Source: Pseudomonas sp. TH41 (GTDB lineage: Bacteria > Pseudomonadota > Gammaproteobacteria > Pseudomonadales > Pseudomonadaceae). From it: 64,000 nt of DNA. The notes beneath the pieces are model-generated. The model did no database searches. It had not been told where the DNA came from and saw only the letters and a list, made by a program, of their open reading frames with translations. The stretch spans positions 186,001 to 250,000 of the forward strand of contig NZ_JAEKFH010000001.1 in NCBI RefSeq assembly GCF_016650695.1, read 5' to 3'. Both the position numbers and the translations under genes were made by a program. Below, piece by piece: positions 59,636 through 64,000 of this stretch; position 1 is the first letter of the stretch; every line of letters begins with the position of its first letter.

Positions 59636-60568
59636 ATGCTTCACATCAGAACGCCCTTGATTCTCCATCCAGACCTGTCGACTCCATCCCGGCGAATCTG
59701 GCTCAAGCTGGAAAACCTGCAACCCAGCGGTTCGTTCAAACTTCGCGGCATCGGGCTTTTGTGCAGCCAGGCCGCGGAGCAGGGTAAACGCCGGGTGATC
59801 TGTCCTTCCGGCGGCAACGCCGGTTTTGCCACCGCGGTGGCTGCCGCCAGCCTGGGATTGAAAGCCTGCATTGTGGTGCCACACACCACGCCGGAAGCGA
59901 CCCGCGCACGGATCAGGAAAACCGGTGCCGAGGTGATTGTCCATGGCAAGGTTTGGGACGAAGCCAATCAACGGGCCAAGGAGCTTGCGCAGGGCACGGA
60001 CACCGAATACGTGCCAGCCTTCGATCATCCGGTGTTGTGGGAAGGGCACAGCACGATGGTCGATGAAATCCTCGAAGACTGTCCTCAAGTCGATGCGGTC
60101 GTGATGTCGGTAGGCGGTGGAGGTTTGCTGGCAGGGATACTCACCGGATTGATCCGCCACCATCGCATGGATTGCCGGATCGTCGCGTGTGAAACTCAAG
60201 GGTCGGCGTCATTCGCCGCCGCAGTGAGCGCCGGACATCCGGTGATATTCCCCCGGATCGATACGGTCGCAAGGTCGCTCGGCGCGACTCTGGTGGCGGC
60301 GTGGCCGGTGCAGCACATCGTCGATTTTCCCCATGAATGCGTGGTGCTCAGTGATGAGCAGGCGATCATGGGCGTGGTTCGTTATGCCAACGACTTGCGT
60401 CAGTTGGTCGAGCCCGCGTGTGGCGTTTCATTGGCGATCGGCTACCTGGATCACCCCGCAATCGCCGACGCCCACGACGTGGTGATCGTGGTGTGCGGCG
60501 GAGTCAGCATCAATGCGTCGTTGGTGGCCGGATGGGCGCGCTCATCGGCGAGCGCTGAAGCAAAGTAG
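59636..60568 (+). CDS. PLP-dependent serine/threonine dehydratase-like enzyme
   Basis: 310 residues. SGSFKLRGIGLL contains the PLP lysine; CPSGGNAGFATAVAAASLGLKACIVVP binds the phosphate; VVMSVGGGGLLAGILTGL is the glycine-rich phosphate loop. The fold II enzymes of this size (no ACT domain) include catabolic L-serine and L-threonine dehydratases. The family makes pyruvate or 2-oxobutyrate plus ammonia. A hairpin (CGACTCGTTGAACCTTCGACGAGTCG, written here in two parts: CGACTCG and CGAGTCG) precedes the start at about 59586-59611. Confidence 0.9.
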   Translation: MLHIRTPLILHPDLSTPSRRIWLKLENLQPSGSFKLRGIGLLCSQAAEQGKRRVICPSGGNAGFATAVAAASLGLKACIVVPHTTPEATRARIRKTGAEVIVHGKVWDEANQRAKELAQGTDTEYVPAFDHPVLWEGHSTMVDEILEDCPQVDAVVMSVGGGGLLAGILTGLIRHHRMDCRIVACETQGSASFAAAVSAGHPVIFPRIDTVARSLGATLVAAWPVQHIVDFPHECVVLSDEQAIMGVVRYANDLRQLVEPACGVSLAIGYLDHPAIADAHDVVIVVCGGVSINASLVAGWARSSASAEAK

Positions 60569-60611
60569 GGCCGCAAAGTCGATCCAGTGTTCGCGAACCC
60601 CACCGCTGCTT

Positions 60612-60926
60612 TTATTGACCGTCATTGGATTCCTGAACGAGGATAGCTCTGGCCAGGTCCTCGTCGCTGGCGTTGAGGCCAGGATTTTCCTGACGAATCC
60701 GTTTTAAAACCGACTCCAGATACACCCCGCGAATCGCACCGCCACTGGCCACGAAGCTGGACGCGTCATCCCGGGCGGGAATCACCAGTTTGTGGTTCTT
60801 GAAGGTCGAGTACAGGGACGCAGAAACCCCGGCTGACGTGGCGACATCGCCCGCATCCACTTTGGCCATAGCCGAGCCAAAGGGTAAACACAGCATCAGG
60901 GAAGAGATGATAATCAGACGGCGCAT
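60612..60926 (-). CDS. DUF2388-like secreted protein
   Basis: 104 residues from the ATG at 60926 with GAGGA before. A signal peptide (LIIISSLMLCLPFGSAMA) is followed by DAGDVATSAGVSASLYSTFK, PARDDASSFVASGGAIRGVYLESVLKRIRQE and SDEDLARAIL, matching a small family restricted to pseudomonads. Periplasmic, helical. Function unknown. Confidence 0.85.
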   Translation of the reverse strand: MRRLIIISSLMLCLPFGSAMAKVDAGDVATSAGVSASLYSTFKNHKLVIPARDDASSFVASGGAIRGVYLESVLKRIRQENPGLNASDEDLARAILVQESNDGQ

Positions 60927-61129
60927 GTTGGTGTCCTCTGAAAGCGTGAAGCAAAAAAGAAGGTCTTTCATAATTTAGGATGCATGGCGGTCGACAGGAG
61001 TTCCCTGTTGATGCGTTATAAGTCCAAAGCCGGAAATCCCGATGCCTGACACCGATGATCAGCATCTGCGATGTTGCTTGCCGGGGGGGCTATGCTTGGC
61101 AGTGCGCCCATCACAATGGGAGACCGAAG

Positions 61130-61723
61130 ATGATCAACGTACGTACTGCCCGTATGCTTGCCGATTACAAACAATGGGCCGATCAGCGCCTCTATGACAG
61201 CCTGGCCGCGCTGCCGCCGGGCGAAGTCAAAAAAGAGCGGGTATCGGTGTTCAAGAACATGATCGGCACCCTGAACCACATCTATGTGGTGGACTGCATC
61301 TGGCAGGCCCACCTCGAAGGCCGAGGGCACGGCTTCAAAACCTCCCATGATCTGCTCCACGCCGAACTCCCGGACCTGCGCCGAGCGCAAAGGGACATCG
61401 ACCACTGGTATTGCGACTGGAGCGCGCGGCAGACCGAGGCCTCGCTGGATCAACCCGTCGAGTTCAGGTTTGTCTCGGGAGAAAGCGGCACCATGAGCGC
61501 CGGCGCGATGCTGCTGCACGTGGTCAACCACGCCAGTTATCACCGTGGCTGGGTGATCCAGATGTATTTCGACATTCCGGCCATGCCGCCGACGACCGAC
61601 CTGCCGATCTTCCTGCGCGAGACCGATTCCGGTTTCAACTCGCGCAATACACCGGCAGTGGCGCCGACCTGTGTCGGGACATTCGCGAGCGCAACCAACG
61701 TTCTGCCGAGTCGTTATCGTTGA
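61130..61723 (+). CDS. DinB family protein
   Basis: 197 residues from the ATG at 61130 with GGGAG before. Four-helix metal-binding bundle: MLADYKQWADQRLYDSLAAL, GTLNHIYVVDCIWQAHL (His), and LLHVVNHASYHRGWVIQMYF (two His of the site). The fold includes thiol transferases and unknown hydrolases. After FLRET the last 30 or so residues (NSRNTPAVAPTCVGTFASATN) look unlike family members and overlap the remnant on the other strand, so the natural end may have been altered. Confidence 0.85.
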   Translation: MINVRTARMLADYKQWADQRLYDSLAALPPGEVKKERVSVFKNMIGTLNHIYVVDCIWQAHLEGRGHGFKTSHDLLHAELPDLRRAQRDIDHWYCDWSARQTEASLDQPVEFRFVSGESGTMSAGAMLLHVVNHASYHRGWVIQMYFDIPAMPPTTDLPIFLRETDSGFNSRNTPAVAPTCVGTFASATNVLPSRYR

Positions 61724-61789
61724 CGCCGGCGACTAGTGTTGGCGGTGCCTCAGTTGGTGCAGCTGATTCCGACGGAAATCTCCCCGGAG

Positions 61790-61952
61790 GCGGGCGTAAT
61801 CGGTCGTCAAACAGATTGCGCAACTTGGCCAGTGAGGCACTGACGGCGGGCTGGCCGAGGAACAGCTTCTCCCCAGCCCGGGTCCGGTTCTGTTCGAACA
61901 TCAGGGTTTCGAAAATCACCAGCAGGTTCAGTCCACGCGGCGTAGCCGACAA
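61790..61952 (-). pseudogene. LysR N-terminal remnant
   Basis: Minus reading LNLLVIFETLMFEQNRTRAG then EKLFLGQPAVSASLAKLRNL is a LysR winged helix; after FDDRL the similarity ends. The effector domain is missing. About 50 codons survive between the DinB gene and the RHS gene. The frame goes on to about 61635, opposite the end of the DinB gene, without any resemblance to LysR. Confidence 0.75.
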
Positions 61953-62063
61953 ATCACCGACAAAGCAGTTTTACCCCGCTGCGCCTTGAATAAAGCTCAA
62001 GCCATACTTTGGGCGAGTTTCCCCCATTCGGCTGTACGGTTGTTTGTTTGGACTTGAGTAACT

Positions 62064-63167
62064 TTAATCGAATTCGTTGATGCCTCTTATTTCTTGGCCG
62101 ATTCGTACGTTTTCGTCATAAAGAATTTGACGTGCAGCTGATACGGTGTGATCTATTCTTTCGAAGTACCCTTTTTTTATATTTGATGGGATTTCTACTC
62201 CATTGCGATCTATGATAGGCTCCGACATCGCGAGTTCATAGAGGAAAGAATATTTTCCATTTCTGGACGTACTCTCCATTAGCGTTTCTAGTAACTTTGC
62301 GGAATTGGTTGGTCTGTGAGGAGTTTTTGCAAAGTTCTGCAACGCTACGGGCAAGTTGTCCAAGGGCAGTTCATGTCTGGAGACAGAGCCTGCTGCGATG
62401 TTTTTTAAGTTTGGTGAGAGACGATTATCATAATCAAATTTAAATACCGCCGCTTGGTGCGATACTAAGGCTTTGAACCCATTCATCACGTCTTGCCGGC
62501 GTTCTGCAAGTGCTAGTGCTTTTTCTGGTGTTAAATTTTGGTGGGGGGGGTAACTAAGTCTGTCCAGAATCCCATTCAATCTCCATTTTCTTATGTGTAC
62601 TTTGACCATAACTACGCCGAAGAGGCCGACTTTGGCGTGTCCGCTAGGATCGATTTTATTAACTGGGTCGCCTGCACAATATACATATGGATTTAGTCCG
62701 CCCCTTCCAAATGGACTCCAGCTATCCGGACTGTTAAATCGCATCAATACCGGATTAAATGCTCTATACCCATGTCCCAACAGGTAGTGCCCTGTCACCG
62801 GATCTCGCCGTTCGCCATTGAAGCTCACCAGGCTGAGAAACCCACTTTCATTGGGGCGATGGCCATAGGGCGAATAGGCAATGGCACGTCTCTCATTATT
62901 TGCCTTAAGAGCCTGCATCACCGAGCGTTGCTGATTGGTGGCCAGCAGCGTGCTGTCGCCCCCATCGCCCTGACGCTGTTGTTGCGCCAACAATTGGTCG
63001 CCGTACTGAAAGATCGAATGCTGCATCGCTCCCTGTATCTCGGTAGCCAAGCGGCTTTTGCAGTAAAAGCGCTGATGCGTGGGCATCTCCGACTGAGTGT
63101 GATTGATCAGGCGATCCAGTGGATCGTAGCGATAGTGGCAGAGCAAAGTTGGCAGTATGGGCGACAT
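62064..63167 (-). CDS. RHS-core protein with variable C-terminal domain (putative polymorphic toxin)
   Basis: 367 residues. The first 177 form the RHS repeat-associated core: DPLDRLINHTQ, YSPYGHRPNESG, FNGERRDPVTGHYLLGHGYRAFNPVLMRFNSPDSWSPFGRGGLNPYVYC and the end DPVNKIDPSGH. The core is followed by about 190 residues with no recognised family and AT-rich DNA, a typical toxin replacement site. Histidines and lysines (HIRKW, RISYPP-like segments) do not form a known active site by eye. No upstream full RHS gene and no obvious immunity gene follow; such short forms are common in pseudomonads. Confidence 0.82.
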   Translation of the reverse strand: MSPILPTLLCHYRYDPLDRLINHTQSEMPTHQRFYCKSRLATEIQGAMQHSIFQYGDQLLAQQQRQGDGGDSTLLATNQQRSVMQALKANNERRAIAYSPYGHRPNESGFLSLVSFNGERRDPVTGHYLLGHGYRAFNPVLMRFNSPDSWSPFGRGGLNPYVYCAGDPVNKIDPSGHAKVGLFGVVMVKVHIRKWRLNGILDRLSYPPHQNLTPEKALALAERRQDVMNGFKALVSHQAAVFKFDYDNRLSPNLKNIAAGSVSRHELPLDNLPVALQNFAKTPHRPTNSAKLLETLMESTSRNGKYSFLYELAMSEPIIDRNGVEIPSNIKKGYFERIDHTVSAARQILYDENVRIGQEIRGINEFD

Positions 63168-63595
63168 TGGTGCACTCTAAGTTCTCAAGGTCTGGGAGCT
63201 TGAGTATCTGCTGTGATGCCCAGGTTGGGTACTAGCAGAACTGCTAGTTTTGCCTTGTACCAGTCAAGTACAAAAACCTATGGATTACCGATCGCCTGTG
63301 GCGAGGGAGCTCGTCGGAACGCCGCACCGTCCTGCTCGGCCGCGCAGCAGTCGTAAATCCTGTGTACACGGTTTACCTGAATGACTGCAGTTGCAGGTTT
63401 TGGGGTCGCTGCGCGACCCAACGGGGGTAAACCCCCTCGCCACGGGGCATTGCGGCTCAAGGCTTTCTGGATCATGGTGATACCCCATTCCGACGCCACC
63501 CGTCCCAGCGCGCCGCTGTCATCGGCTAGCATGGGCGCGGCTTTGCGGGTTGATAGCCTGGCGATCCGACTTCGTTGATTAAGAGAGAACATGAC
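63168..63595. other. Intergenic, 428 bases, with decayed palindromes
   Basis: 63338-63362 (CGGCCGCGCAGCAGTCGTAA) matches part of an arm of the GTAGCAGC-type palindrome. GGCGAGGGAGCTCG (63301-63314) and CCCCCTCGCCACGGGG (63431-63448) look like halves of yet another REP type. A GGGTCGCTGCGCGACCC stem lies at about 63403-63419. No coding frame recognised. Confidence 0.5.
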
Positions 63596-64000
63596 ATGGC
63601 AACGGCATCAGCATTTATCGATATCCCGGCTTCGGCTGACAAGGTCTGGCAATTGATCGGCGGCTTCAACTCACTGCCGGACTGGCTGCCGATGATCACG
63701 AACAGCGAGGCCAGTGAAGGCGGGCGTGTGCGCACGTTGCAAACGGTGGATGGCGCGGTGGTGGTTGAGCGGCTTGAGTCGTTTGATAACGCCGCGCAGA
63801 CGTACAGCTATTCGATTGTGCAGGCGCCGTTTCCGGTCACCGATTACCTGGCGACTCTGCGGGTTGAAACGCAAGGGCAGGGGGCTCGGGTGACGTGGTC
63901 AGGGCGGTTTGCGCCTGTCGGTGTGAGTGACGAAGAGGTCGTGGCGCTGTTTACCGGGATCTACCAGGGTGGCCTCGAAGCGCTGCGGGCGAATTACCCA
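63596..64000 (+). CDS. SRPBCC family protein (partial, cut by window end)
   Basis: Starts at ATG 63596 (GAGAG about 10 bases before; an out-of-frame ATG lies five bases upstream) and stays open to base 64000, 135 codons. ATASAFIDIPASADKVWQLIGGF and LPDWLPMITNSEASEGGRVR are the first helix-grip strands of polyketide cyclase/dehydrase-like proteins; VTWSGRFAPVGVSDEEVVALFTGIYQGGLEAL fits the last helix, so little of the gene is missing. Binds a hydrophobic ligand; function unknown. Confidence 0.88.
   Translation, partial: MATASAFIDIPASADKVWQLIGGFNSLPDWLPMITNSEASEGGRVRTLQTVDGAVVVERLESFDNAAQTYSYSIVQAPFPVTDYLATLRVETQGQGARVTWSGRFAPVGVSDEEVVALFTGIYQGGLEALRANYP

Noticed and set aside
1..64000. CRISPR arrays, tRNA, rRNA, complete insertion sequences, prophage genes
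   Set aside because: Dispersed REPINs could be mistaken for array repeats but are not regularly spaced and carry no constant spacer length; no tRNA cloverleaf or transposase frame was found on reading.

Overview
The window is chromosomal DNA of a Pseudomonas, most likely of the fluorescens/koreensis/mandelii kind. I infer this from protein content (DUF2388-like, YXWGXW, MXKDX, RcnB/CigR-like, GlxA-type and short RHS proteins), from codon use, and from the dense short interspersed palindromes (REP/REPIN) whose arms read TGTAGGAGCGAG..TGCTCGCGA or TGTGGGAGCGAG..TGCTCGCGA. No tRNA, rRNA, CRISPR array, intact insertion sequence or prophage was seen. Both window edges cut genes: the C-terminus of a polyphosphate kinase 2 on the left and an SRPBCC protein on the right.

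Layout. 0-9 kb: SulP transporter, a low-GC three-part protein (adenylation, carrier protein, membrane acyltransferase), a composite palindromic element, msrA, a secreted protein of 13-residue repeats, ohr, a cytochrome c, a periplasmic chorismate mutase and a small conserved gene. 9.3-13.7 kb: a tandemly duplicated lipoprotein/lipase locus with one truncated lipase, which looks like a type VI-style lipase and immunity pair. 13.8-15 kb: RES/Xre toxin-antitoxin. 15.1-18.4 kb: gamma-glutamyl-polyamine module (oxidase, cupin regulator, glutamine synthetase-like ligase) with palindromic operator candidates. 18.5-24.9 kb: second copy of the composite element, then a LysR regulator divergent from three flavoprotein genes and an orphan solute-binding protein. 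25-31 kb: GGDEF enzyme, M24 peptidase, alcohol dehydrogenase, reductase, and remnants of an SDR and a chemoreceptor. 31.4-34.5 kb: complete polar amino acid ABC transporter. 34.5-49.6 kb: small secreted proteins, a frameshifted MATE pump, phosphoribosyltransferase, YceI, Gfo/Idh, LysR, Old Yellow Enzyme, a structured RNA-like leader before a small gene, GNAT, rRNA methyltransferase-like gene, a cytochrome b/molybdoenzyme pair and an MXKDX protein, separated by many REPINs and gene scars. 49.8-55.3 kb: an operon of formaldehyde-activating-enzyme homologue, aldo/keto reductase, aldehyde dehydrogenase and MFS transporter, followed by a convergent LysR gene. 55.5-64 kb: receiver protein, HAD phosphatase, ICMT, GlxA regulator divergent from an SDR, PLP dehydratase, DUF2388-like protein, DinB, a LysR remnant, an RHS-core protein with an AT-rich tail, and SRPBCC.

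The least ordinary things are: (1) the composite element with 18-bp terminal inverted repeats, a perfect 42-bp internal palindrome and a 10-bp direct repeat at its borders, present twice in opposite orientation; (2) the duplicated lipase/immunity locus with an orphan effector N-terminus; (3) the Fae homologue in a non-methylotroph-like operon; (4) the strongly foldable leader near 44.6 kb; and (5) the adenylation-carrier-acyltransferase fusion. Functions are inferred from residues and motifs read by eye; no database search was run.
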